Source of the DNA: Paraburkholderia sp. PGU19
GTDB lineage: Bacteria; Pseudomonadota; Gammaproteobacteria; Burkholderiales; Burkholderiaceae
DNA length: 64,000 nt
Direction of reading: 5' to 3'
Assembly (NCBI RefSeq): GCF_013426915.1
Contig: NZ_AP023183.1
Location: 124,001 to 188,000, forward strand
Under the pieces are notes generated by a model, which saw only the letters and a list, made by a program, of their open reading frames with translations, was not told the DNA's origin and made no database searches. This document shows, one piece after another, positions 19,102 to 29,462 of this stretch (the first letter of the stretch is position 1; the number at the start of each line of letters is the position of its first letter). The translations under genes were made by a program, and so were the position numbers.

Positions 19102-20680
19102 GAGAGCGTGCAGAAGTTGGGGAGGCTCCCACGAGGGCCGTTCGGTGGCGGCGCCGGTTTCACTTCAGGTAGGCTTACCAGTCTCGCAACGGTGGGAGCT
19201 AGCCATGCGGTTGATCATCGAAGCAAGGTTGGTCGAGGGAGACAGTGACACAGTCGAGGAGGGCGACGGAGTTCTGGCCGTCGTTGAGCGCCCTGATTGC
19301 GGTATTGCTGAATTGGGCTTGTCTCTCGCGGAAGGGCGTTCGCTGCTGGCGAAGGTGCAGATCGAACTTGTTTCGAAACAGGTGCAGCGATGGCTCGCAG
19401 GCCAGGCTCATTGTGAGAGCTGCGGTGCGGCCTTGAGGCATAAAGACAGCCGCTCGACCGTGCTGCGCACCGTCTACGGCAAAGTGACCATGAAGAGTCC
19501 GCGGCTGTGGTCATGTGCGTGTCGAGGGACTGCGCAGACGAAGCAGCATGTGGTCCACCCCTTGTCGAAAGCGCTAGCCACGCGCGTCACCCCTGAGCTG
19601 GAGTACCTTGAGGCGAAGTGGGCAGCTCATTTGCCCTACCGGCAGGCGACGAATATGCTCAAGAAAGTGCTACCGCTGGACAACGGCATCTCGTCGAGTG
19701 GCATCCGGGATCGAATTCTTGACCTTGGAAAGCAGCTCGACGCTGAAATCGAGCGTGACATTGCGCAACTGCCCCGGTCTGTTGCGGACGAAACGGTTCG
19801 CGAGTGCAGTCATGTCGCCGCAGTGAGCGTCGACTCGGCGTGGCTGCGCAATTGCGACCCCGGGAGAGACCCTGGCCGCCACGTGAATATCGTCGCGGGA
19901 CGGGTGACGTTCACTGATAGTTGCTCAAAGCTGTATTCCTATGTGCACAAGGAAGTGACCTCGGCCGCAGCGCGACTCGATCAGTTCCTCAGCCGGTACG
20001 GTGTGGCTAGCGATGAACGCGTGACTGTAATCAGCGACGACGCCGGTGAGTTCGGGAAGACCGTTGAGGGCAGTCAGCTGGCGCGCGGCCGGATCCTCGA
20101 CTGGTCTCATATTGCGATGAAGTTCAGGGCGGCGGAGCGTTCCGTACTCGGCAGCAAGATGATCGACTCGATGGAACGGGAGTCTGTGGAAGCCGAGATC
20201 ATCCACGCCAAATGGCTGGTCTGGCATGGAAAGGGCAGCAAGGCGTTGGAGCGGATCAAGGCACTGGACATTCGGCTGCTGGCAAGACAGGGATACGAAT
20301 TCAATACGTTGTGGTGGAATCTGAACACTGTCTCCAGTTACCTGAAGAAGAACGCGGGCACGTTGGTCAGCTACGGAGCCCGGCATCGCAAGGGCCTGCC
20401 GATCAGCAGCAGTATCGCCGAGTCCGCGGTGAACCAGGTCGTCAGCTGCCGTATGGCCATGAAGCGACAGATGCGCTGGACAGACGAAGGAGCACATTGC
20501 ATGGCACAGGTCAGGGTTGCGGTGTTGAACGGGGAATTCTCGCCCCGTCGCATCTCGACATTCAAGACTGCCGACAGTGGTTACGGCAAATGCACCGGGC
20601 CAATGGACACGACAGACCGAGCAGTCATGCAGTAAGTTCTGAAATCCTAACGAATCCCTCCCCAACTTTTGCACACTCTC
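19102..20680 (+). mobile_element. ISKra4-family insertion sequence, copy 1
   Basis: The 1.58-kb element is bounded by 22-bp terminal inverted repeats: GAGAGCGTGCAGAAGTTGGG at 19102 and its near-complement ending at 20680 (20 of 22 bases match). It carries one transposase. Its flanks show no target duplication: the left flank is a truncated lacI and the right flank a truncated binding-protein gene, so it marks a deletion or recombination joint. A related copy lies at 60855-62434 and a fragment at 22577-22803. Confidence 0.88.
19205..20635 (+). CDS. ISKra4-family transposase
   Basis: The 476-residue product shows a zinc-finger-like cysteine pair (HCESCGAALRHKDSRSTVLRT), a CACRGTAQT stretch and the DDE core region VTVISDDAGEFGKTVEGSQ. 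The conserved GRILDWSHIAMKFRAAERSV and KRQMRWTDEGAHCMAQVRVAVLNGEF blocks follow. The start at 19205 (AMRLIIEARLVEGD) is chosen by comparison with the copy at 60957; the open frame extends further upstream without family homology. This copy looks intact, unlike copy 2, which lacks nine residues of the core. Confidence 0.87.
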   Translation: MRLIIEARLVEGDSDTVEEGDGVLAVVERPDCGIAELGLSLAEGRSLLAKVQIELVSKQVQRWLAGQAHCESCGAALRHKDSRSTVLRTVYGKVTMKSPRLWSCACRGTAQTKQHVVHPLSKALATRVTPELEYLEAKWAAHLPYRQATNMLKKVLPLDNGISSSGIRDRILDLGKQLDAEIERDIAQLPRSVADETVRECSHVAAVSVDSAWLRNCDPGRDPGRHVNIVAGRVTFTDSCSKLYSYVHKEVTSAAARLDQFLSRYGVASDERVTVISDDAGEFGKTVEGSQLARGRILDWSHIAMKFRAAERSVLGSKMIDSMERESVEAEIIHAKWLVWHGKGSKALERIKALDIRLLARQGYEFNTLWWNLNTVSSYLKKNAGTLVSYGARHRKGLPISSSIAESAVNQVVSCRMAMKRQMRWTDEGAHCMAQVRVAVLNGEFSPRRISTFKTADSGYGKCTGPMDTTDRAVMQ

Positions 20681-21204
20681 AGGCCGTGGACTTCGGCCCT
20701 CAGTTGACGAATATCAAGGCGGCCAATGTCGATCTGCTGTTTTTCGGTGGGCTGGATGGTCAGGCAGGCCTGATCGCTCGCCGCATGAAACAGCTCGGCA
20801 TGCATGCCCAGTTTCTGGGTGGCGGGGCTGTTGCGGACACCGTCTTCACGCAGATTGCCGGCGACAGCGCAGAGGGCGCCATGGCATGGGAGTACGGTCG
20901 ACCACTCAGTGCGTTACCCCGCGGGGCCGAATTCGCAGATAATTTTAAGCGCAAGTTTGGTACGGGTAACCTCACCTATTCTCCGTTTGCCTACGACGCT
21001 ACCATGCTTGCCATGGAAACGATGAAGTCGGCGAAGTCGACCAAGCCAGCGACCCTCGTCGCGGCCTTGCAGAAGGCGCAGTTCACTGGCATCACTGGCA
21101 CGATTGCTTTCGACAATCACGGCGACCTGAAAAAACCTGCATCGACGCTCTATAAGTTGAGCGGCGGGAAGTGGGTCACGGTAACGACCAGTAGCGGCGA
21201 CTGA
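20681..21204 (+). pseudogene. Leu/Ile/Val-type ABC substrate-binding protein, C-terminal half only
   Basis: The remaining 170 or so residues (DFGPQLTNIKAANVDLLFFGG to FTGITGTIAFDNHGDLKKP) match the C-terminal half of periplasmic LivK/LivJ-type binding proteins. The N-terminal half and signal peptide are gone; the frame emerges directly from the right end of the ISKra4 element. No permease or ATPase partner is left nearby. Confidence 0.82.
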
Positions 21205-21599
21205 TAATACTGCCCCAGTCTGACGAGCCAAACCGGTGAGAACGTCGAAAATGACCTCAGCCAGGAATTCTGGCCGAGGTCGTCAGGATGCGGGCGGCAT
21301 GGACCGCAAACGTACGGGCACAAATGCATCGGATGGCTCGTCCGTTCCGCCTTCGATCAAGGTCCCCTGGCTCGTTGGGTTTTGCAGTCGGCAGAGTTCT
21401 GCGGAGAACGCAGCGCGGATCATGCAGCCATCACGACGAAGCCCAGGCAGAGGAAAGCCTTTCGTTCTCTCGTCGCGCGGCTGCGCCTTGGACCTGACAC
21501 GCTACAATGGCTTGCAAAGGCGAGACTAGTCCGATGGTCTCGCAGCTTCACGAGGCTCTTCCCTAACGCAATGTTTCACTCAAGTATGACCGGGGCGAT
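21205..21599. other. Intergenic region with a probable terminator hairpin
   Basis: GACCTCAGCCAG (21253-21264) and CTGGCCGAGGTC (21270-21281) form a hairpin with one mismatch about 50 bases after the truncated binding-protein gene, consistent with that gene's old terminator. The rest holds no recognisable gene and presumably contains the promoter of the regulator at 21600. Confidence 0.45.
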
Positions 21600-22541
21600 A
21601 TGAAGCCGCTCTTGCATTTTTCCTTCCTGTTGATGCCACACTTCAACATGATTACGTTTACCAACGCAATCGAAGTCCTTAGGGTGGCAAACCAGCTCAG
21701 TAAAAACAACCATTACACCTGGCGACTGGTTAGCGTGAACGGCGGGAGAATCGAAGCGAGCAACGGAATTAAATTGGAAACCATTCCGGCGAGCGAGGTC
21801 GAGAGAACTGACATCATCTTTGCATGTGGTGGTAACGATGTTCAGGACACTACTACGAGTGAACACCTGGCTTTGCTGCGACGCCTCGATCGCTCGGGTG
21901 TCTTGCTGGGAGGGATCTGCACAGGCGCGTATGTTCTTGCGAAGGCCGGTCTGCTAGCTGGGTACAAATGTTCGATACATTGGGAGCGGCTCTTCGCACA
22001 CCAGGAAACATTCAGAGAAGAAAATTCCTCGAAACGGCTCTTTGTAGTCGACCGAAATCGTGTGACATGCGCCGGAGGGGTTGCTCCATTGCACATGATG
22101 TTAGAGCTGATTGCGCCGCACGTCGGGGCACGTCTCATCGCCGATATCACGGACTATTTCATCGTCGAGCAACTCCGCACCTCCACTTCGTTGCAGGCCA
22201 TGCCTCTGGTAGCGAGGCTCGGTTCTGCAAATCGCATCGTGTTTGACGTACTGGAGATGATGGAGAGCAATATCGATGAACCGCTATCAGGCGGCGAACT
22301 AGCGCGCCGCACGAAGATGTCCAATCGACAGATGCAGCGCCTGTTCCGCGAAACAGTCGGCACACCGATGGCCAGACACTATGTGAAGTTGCGCCTGAAG
22401 AGAGCACGTGAACTGTTGCTACAGACGAATATGACGATTCAAGACGTCATGACCGCCTGTGGCTTTCAATCGACCTCTCACTTCGGCAAGTCCTATCATC
22501 AGGAGTACGGTTATCGGCCCAGTGCAGAACGGAAGAAATGA
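21600..22541 (+). CDS. GlxA-family AraC-type transcriptional regulator (GbdR-like)
   Basis: This 313-residue regulator has an N-terminal DJ-1/PfpI-like domain (LLMPHFNMITFTNAIEVLRVAN, GGICTGAYVLAKAGLLAGY) and a C-terminal AraC double helix-turn-helix (RTKMSNRQMQRLFRETVGT, MTACGFQSTSHFGKSYHQEY). The family includes GbdR, CdhR and ArgR, which sense betaine, carnitine or arginine catabolites. Its target is unclear. An intact MFS gene lies downstream beyond an ISKra4 fragment. It is one of three complete regulators of this family in the window. Confidence 0.9.
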   Translation: MKPLLHFSFLLMPHFNMITFTNAIEVLRVANQLSKNNHYTWRLVSVNGGRIEASNGIKLETIPASEVERTDIIFACGGNDVQDTTTSEHLALLRRLDRSGVLLGGICTGAYVLAKAGLLAGYKCSIHWERLFAHQETFREENSSKRLFVVDRNRVTCAGGVAPLHMMLELIAPHVGARLIADITDYFIVEQLRTSTSLQAMPLVARLGSANRIVFDVLEMMESNIDEPLSGGELARRTKMSNRQMQRLFRETVGTPMARHYVKLRLKRARELLLQTNMTIQDVMTACGFQSTSHFGKSYHQEYGYRPSAERKK

Positions 22542-22576
22542 TTTTGAAGCACGCATGATTCTGAACATTCGTAGGC

Positions 22577-22803
22577 GAGAGCGTGCAAAAGTTGGGGAAA
22601 AATTCGTCAGGATTTCATTGCTGACTGCATGGCTGCCCGGTTTGTTGTGTCCGTTGGTCCCGTGCATTTGCCGTAACCGCGGTCGGCAGTCTTCAAAGTC
22701 GAGGTACGACGGGGCGGAAATTCCCCGTTCAAAACCGCAACCTTGATTTGTGCCATGCAGTGCGTGCCTTCGTCCGTCCAGCGCATCTGTCGCTTCTTTG
22801 GCG
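22577..22803 (-). mobile_element. ISKra4-family 3'-end fragment
   Basis: A terminal repeat GAGAGCGTGCAAAAGTTGGG at 22577 is followed, on the minus strand, by the last 70 or so codons of an ISKra4-type transposase (KRQMRWTDEGTHCMAQIKVAVLNGEF to the C-terminus). The remainder of the element is absent beyond 22803. It is inverted relative to copy 1, with about 1.9 kb between them, so recombination between them could invert the segment holding the regulator gene. Confidence 0.82.
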
Positions 22804-23372
22804 GGGAAAGCACTGGATTAACCATCTTCCTGATCTTGGCTCACCCACCGCTATGCTCGGACCGACATGTGCCCTCAACTACAGGGGTAACCCCGATCTT
22901 CTACTTGTCGGTGTCGTTTACGTCCGAATTCTGGACGCATGAGTTAACGCCCAGATTTGGATGGATCAATACACTGCACTGCTCTAACTGAGCTCATCAG
23001 GACCTCGGCGTGACATGTGAAGGATCCTGGGACATGAAAGAGCTTCATTTGAGCGTGGCAATGACGATGAATGGGAGATCGGTCAAGGTCCGAGCATCCG
23101 TTCATTGGCACGATCGAGTTGACCGAACAGATTGGCCCAAACAAAGCTCGCCCTCGGCGACCTCTCGCCGTTGCGAAAGCATATATCCCCATTTTACTGT
23201 GAGCGATCGGAGCGCGACTGACAGCCATCAACGCGATCCAACTGGCCTTTGGGGTAGCTCGAGGTAGCGGCTTTGTGCAGCTTTCAACCAAGCGGTACGG
23301 TGGAGACGACCTACTGAGCGGGCTGGTGCGGTAAACCAGCCCCATGATAAGTACCGCAAAAAGGAGAGACAC
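22804..23372. other. Intergenic region upstream of the MFS gene
   Basis: No gene is recognisable in these 570 bases. The 3' end carries AAGGAGAGACAC, the ribosome binding site of the MFS transporter. Confidence 0.5.
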
Positions 23373-24746
23373 ATGAACTTGGCGCAGAAGGAAGTTGCTG
23401 TTTCCCGTATAGGGATTGAGCGAGAGACATCATCAGCGTTCAAACGAACCTTCATGCTAAGAATGATTATTGTTCTTACTGGAGGTACGTTTCTGGACGG
23501 CTATATCCTCGGAATCGTTGGCCCAGTGTCTGCCAAGATGACCACCGAGCTTGGCATATCGCCGTTCTGGGAAGGCTTGATCGCCGCGGGCGCATTGTTT
23601 GGAATTCTCGTCGGTTCGCCATTGGGCGGCTGGGCTGGCGACAAGTTTGGCCGAAAGCCGTTGTTCATGATCGACATGGCGCTGTTTGTGATCGCTTCGG
23701 CCATGCAGTTCTTCGTCGGTTCTACGGATTCCTTGCTCGCATCACCTCCGTTGCAACTGTTCATAGTGCGGCTGTTGATGGGCATCGCGATCGGGACAGA
23801 GTATTCGGTCGGCTGGCCGTTGCTGTCGGAATTCTCTCCAGCACGTATGCGTGGACGGCTCATGGGCCTTACGCTCATCGCGTGGTACGCCGGTTTTATG
23901 TTCGCCTTCATCGTGGGCTATCTGCTGGATCGACATACCAGCCTCGGCTGGAGGAACATCCTCGGTACCAGCACCTTTATCGCGGCAGCCTTGTTCCTCG
24001 GCCGGCTCGGCATGCCCGAATCCCCCCGCTGGTTGTGGAGCAAGGGTCGGACGGATCAGGCTCGTTCCGTCGCGCGTCGGTATATGGAAAGTGCCTCCGA
24101 CATTGAGCAGGAAGTTGCCCATTCGGATGGTAGCTTCAAGATGCTGTTCTCCCGGGAATACTGGCGAGCCACGCTGTTTGTGTCTATTTTCTTTTTCTGT
24201 GTCGTAACGCCGTACTTTGCGATCGCCACATTCGCCGACAGCGTGCTGCAGAAATTCGGTCTCGGTGGTGGACTCGCCGGCGGAGTCGGATTGTCCGCAG
24301 TTGCTTTGGCAGGAAGCGTCGCCACGGTTCTGCTGATCGACAAGGCCGGCCGCCGTGTACTGACGGTACCGCCCCAGTGGATCATCACCGTGATCCTGGC
24401 TGTTCTCGGTCTGTGGACGGGGGCGCCAGGGGTTGCAGTGCTCGGCCTGTTTCTCGCATTCTCGTTCTTCAACGCGGGCTGTGGCACGCTGACCTGCATC
24501 TATCCAAGCGAGGTATTCCCAACCGAGATTCGGGGCGTTGGGACGGGCTTTGCTGCTGCCTTCAGTCGGATTGGGGCCGGTCTCGGTACATTCTTGATGC
24601 CTTGGTCCGTGACCAATCTTGGTCCGTCGATGACAATTTTGATTGCTGCTGGCGTTGCTGCTGTTGGTGCAGGCGTGTCTCAATGGCTCGCCCCCGAAAC
24701 CAAGGGAAAAAGCCTTTGCGAAACAGCCTCCGGTTTCTCGCACTAG
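23373..24746 (+). CDS. MFS transporter, sugar-porter type
   Basis: This 457-residue permease has about twelve membrane segments and the major facilitator motifs GDKFGRKPLF (loop 2-3), a PESPRWL segment at the end of the N-terminal half, and YPSEVFPTEIRGVGTGFA and PETKGKSL towards the C-terminus, typical of the sugar/metabolite:H+ symporter class. The ribosome binding site AAGGAGA places the start at 23373. It stands alone between fragment-rich regions; the substrate is unknown. Confidence 0.9.
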   Translation: MNLAQKEVAVSRIGIERETSSAFKRTFMLRMIIVLTGGTFLDGYILGIVGPVSAKMTTELGISPFWEGLIAAGALFGILVGSPLGGWAGDKFGRKPLFMIDMALFVIASAMQFFVGSTDSLLASPPLQLFIVRLLMGIAIGTEYSVGWPLLSEFSPARMRGRLMGLTLIAWYAGFMFAFIVGYLLDRHTSLGWRNILGTSTFIAAALFLGRLGMPESPRWLWSKGRTDQARSVARRYMESASDIEQEVAHSDGSFKMLFSREYWRATLFVSIFFFCVVTPYFAIATFADSVLQKFGLGGGLAGGVGLSAVALAGSVATVLLIDKAGRRVLTVPPQWIITVILAVLGLWTGAPGVAVLGLFLAFSFFNAGCGTLTCIYPSEVFPTEIRGVGTGFAAAFSRIGAGLGTFLMPWSVTNLGPSMTILIAAGVAAVGAGVSQWLAPETKGKSLCETASGFSH

Positions 24747-25166
24747 AAAGGTCCTGCCACGCCGGCAGATTCATAACCTCATATAAGTCTATTCATTCGC
24801 GCCGTGCGAGTGATGGACATGAAACATTTGCGTCCAGGGATGTCAGCAACATTTCAATCGCACAATTCGCATATGTCACGCGGCGTGTCATGCGATGGAT
24901 TTGCGTGCGTCGACGCATCGGAGTGACCGAGGTCGGTTGGGGATACTAGCCGTCTTGTGTGACTGAGTGCGGGCGACGAGGCTCATATCGTCAACCCAAC
25001 GTCGTCCGCATTCTTTTCTGCGCGTCGTGCTCGTGGATCAAGAGCATGCGATCCCTTGTGTTGCGAAGCCAACGCCGTAGGCGCTTGACGACCAAATCAC
25101 TACGTCAACATAGCCGCTTTCGACGTCACGTCGGTGAACCCTGTTTTCTATACATCTTAGAGAAGA
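24747..25166. other. Intergenic region without recognisable genes
   Basis: Nothing coding is supported here. An imperfect palindrome (ATGTCACGCGGCGTGTCAT, 24873-24891) is the only structure I noticed. Confidence 0.4.
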
Positions 25167-25255
25167 AATCACGCGTTCGCTGGCGCGATTGGCATCCCGG
25201 GCCTGTACGTGACGGACGATCCTGGCGCAAAGGACAAGGCCGCGCAGCACGGCTG
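25167..25255 (+). pseudogene. fdhA (formaldehyde dehydrogenase) internal fragment
   Basis: Translation gives GAIGIPGLYVTDDPGAKD followed by KAAQHG, matching GAIGIPGLYVTDDPGSKD and AAAQHG inside the intact fdhA at 56476-57675. Homology covers about 90 bases and is lost on both sides. Together with the regulator fragment that follows, it repeats the fdhA-regulator order at the other end of the betaine island. Confidence 0.75.
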
Positions 25256-25469
25256 CCTGACGCACGAACCGCGGGTATGAAGCGGGCGGCACCGGAGACG
25301 GTCCCACCCGTTTTAATTGGAGTGGCGGGGCATATTGCCACCGACGTCGTGAATCGGATATCGGGAGGGACGTTAGCGACAGTAACAGTGCGGCATGATG
25401 GTCGACGTTTTTGCGTTGGAACAGCGGCTCAAGCGTGTGCCGCAAGCGGTGCAACTGTTTGCGACGCTC

Positions 25470-25862
25470 GAGAGTCGGCGCGACGCCCGACGCGTCGCGG
25501 TAGCTCTTGCTGAAATGGCATGCGGACTGGAACCCACACGCCGTGGTGATGCTCATGATCGACATGTCGGTTTGCAAGAGCAATTGACGTGCGCGGCGCA
25601 GTCGCACGGTCAGGTTGTAGTGGGTCGGTGTTATCCCGAGGTGCTCGTGAAATAGTCTCTGCAACTGCCGCTGCGACATCTTTGCAAGGCGTACCAGTTC
25701 ATCACGAGTTGTTGCTTTCCATCAGGGAGATTACTTCGAACAATGATTTGTTTGCGGAACCGAGCCGCGCAATGAGCGGAATGCGCTGCTGGGCGGTCGT
25801 GTCCCGCACATGCTCGACGCTCGGCGATCTGCGTGACGCGTGCCATACCGACCCGGGGCTTC
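25470..25862 (-). pseudogene. GlxA/AraC-type regulator fragment (paralogue of the gene at 57791-58816)
   Basis: The AraC domain is clear in one frame (MSQRQLQRLFHEHLGITPTHY, TTACGFQSACHFSKSYRD) and nearly matches the regulator at the right end of the island. Upstream of it, sequence up to 25862 still aligns with that gene's linker region at the DNA level (the stretches around ACTTCGAACA and GAGCCGCGC), but in broken frames. The DJ-1-like half is missing and an IS5-family fragment abuts it. Confidence 0.78.
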
Positions 25863-25981
25863 CGCCGCCTCGCACGCGACTATGAGCGGCTACCAGAAAC
25901 CCTTGCCGGGCTTCATTTTGTAGTGTTCGCCATGCGCATGCTCGTCCACGCGGTGCCAGTACTTCAAAGTGCCTAACACCC
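25863..25981 (+). mobile_element. IS5-family 3'-end fragment
   Basis: About 120 bases match the last 35 or so codons and terminal repeat of the IS5-family element at 55541-56401 (LARDYERLPETLAGLHFVVFA, then CCTAACACC at the end), with roughly one base in five changed. Everything 5' of this is missing. It is a diverged relative rather than a recent copy. Confidence 0.75.
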
Positions 25982-26299
25982 TTCTTCTATGGGAAACTGA
26001 AAGTCAAGACCGGTTCAGGATAAAATTACGATATGCAAAGTAATTCTCCTTGTCCGGTCTCTACGGCCGGCCTGCGCGGTCACCTTCCATGACCAGGCGC
26101 AGGCTGGGCCGTGAGAGCCGTTGAAACACAGGTAGCGGGGCTTGATGGCATAAACTCCTTTTTGCAGCCCGGCATGTAAATGTTATTCAGGTCAGGGGGT
26201 CTGTTGACCGGCCAATGCCGGGTCGACCTTCTTTCCGTGCCGGCCTGCCAGGCCGGTCACCTTATGCCGCATGCGCGAAGCGCTGGCGCCACCCTGTTA
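25982..26299. other. Non-coding stretch next to an IS110 remnant
   Basis: Two similar blocks containing GGCCGGCCTGC and CGGTCACCTT occur near 26070-26087 and 26240-26260. They may belong to the end of the adjacent IS110-type element. No gene is recognisable. Confidence 0.4.
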
Positions 26300-26665
26300 C
26301 CGACGCGCGCCATCTAGATAAACGGCCACCCGCAGTGCGCAGCCCGAGGGTGTTCCGGGCGCGTTGACCCGATACCGATACGCCGCAGCCGCCTGCTAGT
26401 GCCGGCATAGCGTTGGTTGAACCAGTGACTGAGCCGGCTGTCGGGTTGCAGTCGCAGCCAGCTCCAGGCGAGCTCCACCATCAGCCAGCGGCATCGCCGG
26501 TCACCTGCCTTGCCGATATCGAGTTCTACCTCGATGGTGCCACTCGCGTAGGGCGTGGGCGTAAGGCCCAGGCAGCCGGCCACTTCCCGGCGGTTGCGAA
26601 ACTGCCGCCAGCCAAAGAACTCCCTGACGAGTAACCAATCACGAGAGCCACGCGGTGGCCCATGG
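26300..26665 (-). pseudogene. IS110-family transposase C-terminal remnant
   Basis: On the minus strand, FFGWRQFRNRREVAGCLGLT followed by PTPYASG and KAGDRRCRWLMVELAWSWLR is the conserved C-terminal (Transposase_20) domain of IS110/IS1111 elements. The frame is lost after RRIGI, and the N-terminal RuvC-like domain is absent. It sits directly left of the betaine island. Confidence 0.8.
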
Positions 26666-27033
26666 GATGGGGATGTGCATCTTATTCCGGGTTCATGTGT
26701 GTGACGGATCTGACCTAGGCTGCGTGGCCCTGCGCCTTCGGACCGTATGAAAAGAGGAAAGGTTGGGAAATACCCTAACTCGTCGCAAATTTGGAAATGG
26801 TAAAGCAGGCCGACAAAGCCGCTTCTGCGTGAAGGGTGTCAAGTCGGATACTTGTGAAAAATGGACGTGAATGGCGGAAAACGTAAAGAACGCGTCTAAA
26901 TTCAGACGTCGACCGAAATCGTGAACGACAAGAATATCGCCGTAGGCAGTTCTACTTTGGCAATGCATCGAATGCTCGATCCAGCGGGTCCTTCGCGTTG
27001 CACCTCGCCCACTTTCTCTGTCACGGACGCACT
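26666..27033. other. Leader region of the glyA operon
   Basis: No gene is visible. The promoter of the glyA-dgc genes should lie here. A short inverted repeat CGTCT-AAATTC-AGACG (26895-26910) is a possible regulatory site; I cannot identify a GbdR site with confidence. Confidence 0.4.
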
Positions 27034-28308
27034 ATGTCGAATACCCAGTCTTTCTTTTCGCAGCCCCTGGCCCAACGCGACGGGTCGGTTCAAAACGCCA
27101 TCCTGAAGGAGCTTGAGCGCCAGCAGTCGCAGGTCGAGCTGATCGCGTCGGAAAACATCGTGTCGCGCGCGGTGCTGGAGGCACAGGGCTCGGTGCTGAC
27201 CAACAAGTATGCGGAGGGCTATCCGGGCAAGCGTTACTACGGCGGCTGCGAATTCGCGGACGAGGTCGAGGCGCTGGCGATCGAGCGCGTGAAGCAGATC
27301 TTCAACGCCGGCTACGCGAACGTGCAGCCGCACTCGGGCGCGCAGGCGAACGGCTCGGTGATGCTCGCACTCGCCAAGCCGGGCGATACGATTCTCGGCA
27401 TGTCGCTCGATGCGGGCGGCCACCTGACGCACGGCGCCAAGCCCGCGCTGTCGGGCAAGTGGTTCAACGCCGTGCAGTACGGCGTGAACCGCGAGACGAT
27501 GCGCATCGACTACGACCAGATAGAGAAGCTCGCGCATGAGCACAAGCCTTCGATGATCATCGCCGGCTTCTCGGCCTATCCGCGCGAGTTGGACTTCGCA
27601 CGTTTCCGCGCGATTGCCGACAGTGTCGGCGCGAAGCTGATGGTCGACATGGCGCACATCGCGGGCGTGATCGCCGCCGGCCGCCATGCGAACCCGGTCG
27701 AGCACGCGCACGTCGTCACGTCCACCACGCACAAGACGCTGCGCGGCCCGCGTGGCGGCTTCGTGCTGACCAACGACGAAGAGATCGCGAAGAAGATCAA
27801 CTCGGCCGTGTTCCCCGGCCTGCAGGGCGGCCCGCTGATGCACGTGATAGCCGGCAAGGCCGTCGCGTTCGGCGAAGTGTTGCACGCGGACTTCAAGACT
27901 TACATCGACAACGTACTCGCGAACGCGCAGGCGCTCGGCGAGGTGCTGAAGGCAGGCGGCGTGGACCTCGTCACTGGCGGTACCGACAACCACCTGCTGC
28001 TGGTCGACCTGCGCCCGAAGGGCCTCAAGGGCGCACCGGTCGAGCAGGCGCTGGAACGCGCGGGCATCACCTGCAACAAGAACGGCATTCCGTTCGACAC
28101 CGAGAAACCGACCGTCACGTCGGGCATCCGCCTCGGCACGCCGGCGGGCACGACGCGCGGCTTCGGCGTCGCGGAGTTCCGCGAGATCGGCCGCCTGATT
28201 CTCGAAGTGTTCGACGCGCTGCGCGCGAACCCGGAAGGCGACCACGCAACCGAACAGCGCGTGCGCCGCGAGATTTTCGCGCTCTGCGAGCGCTTCCCGA
28301 TTTATTGA
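27034..28308 (+). CDS. glyA: Serine hydroxymethyltransferase
   Basis: This 424-residue PLP enzyme interconverts glycine plus 5,10-methylene-tetrahydrofolate and serine. The active-site lysine lies in [11 protein letters not shown], and the family blocks [23 protein letters not shown] and [10 protein letters not shown] are all present at normal length. The start [11 protein letters not shown] at 27034 is chosen because homology begins there. As first gene of the betaine operon it would convert the glycine and C1 units produced by demethylation into serine for SdaA. A decayed second copy lies at 58954. Confidence 0.96.
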   Translation: MSNTQSFFSQPLAQRDGSVQNAILKELERQQSQVELIASENIVSRAVLEAQGSVLTNKYAEGYPGKRYYGGCEFADEVEALAIERVKQIFNAGYANVQPHSGAQANGSVMLALAKPGDTILGMSLDAGGHLTHGAKPALSGKWFNAVQYGVNRETMRIDYDQIEKLAHEHKPSMIIAGFSAYPRELDFARFRAIADSVGAKLMVDMAHIAGVIAAGRHANPVEHAHVVTSTTHKTLRGPRGGFVLTNDEEIAKKINSAVFPGLQGGPLMHVIAGKAVAFGEVLHADFKTYIDNVLANAQALGEVLKAGGVDLVTGGTDNHLLLVDLRPKGLKGAPVEQALERAGITCNKNGIPFDTEKPTVTSGIRLGTPAGTTRGFGVAEFREIGRLILEVFDALRANPEGDHATEQRVRREIFALCERFPIY

Positions 28309-28351
28309 TCGACAACCCCACAAAAAGCAGAGACTGGAGCGAGAGGCAGAT

Positions 28352-29323
<972 letters not shown>

Positions 29324-29375
29324 GCGCCCGCCGCGTCGAACCGCTACCCGCGATTCAACACTAGAAAAATCGGGA

Positions 29376-29402
29376 CGTGCCCGCGCAAGCCGCGCGGGCA
29401 CG
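29376..29402. promoter_or_regulatory. Strong intercistronic hairpin
   Basis: CGTGCCCGCGC and GCGCGGGCACG form a perfect 11-bp stem with a five-base loop between the dipeptidase-like gene and the DUF5943 gene. No T tract follows, so an mRNA-stability or attenuation role is more likely than simple termination (inference). Confidence 0.5.
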
Positions 29403-29462
29403 CGGACGATTTCGCGCCTGCGCCTAAGCCGCGCGGCCAATTTTCCTCACGGAGTCACCACG

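Noticed and set aside
18503..19204. The 234-codon extension upstream of the first ISKra4 transposase start
   Set aside because: It reads through antisense lacI sequence and the IS terminal repeat; transposase homology starts at 19205, as in the second copy.
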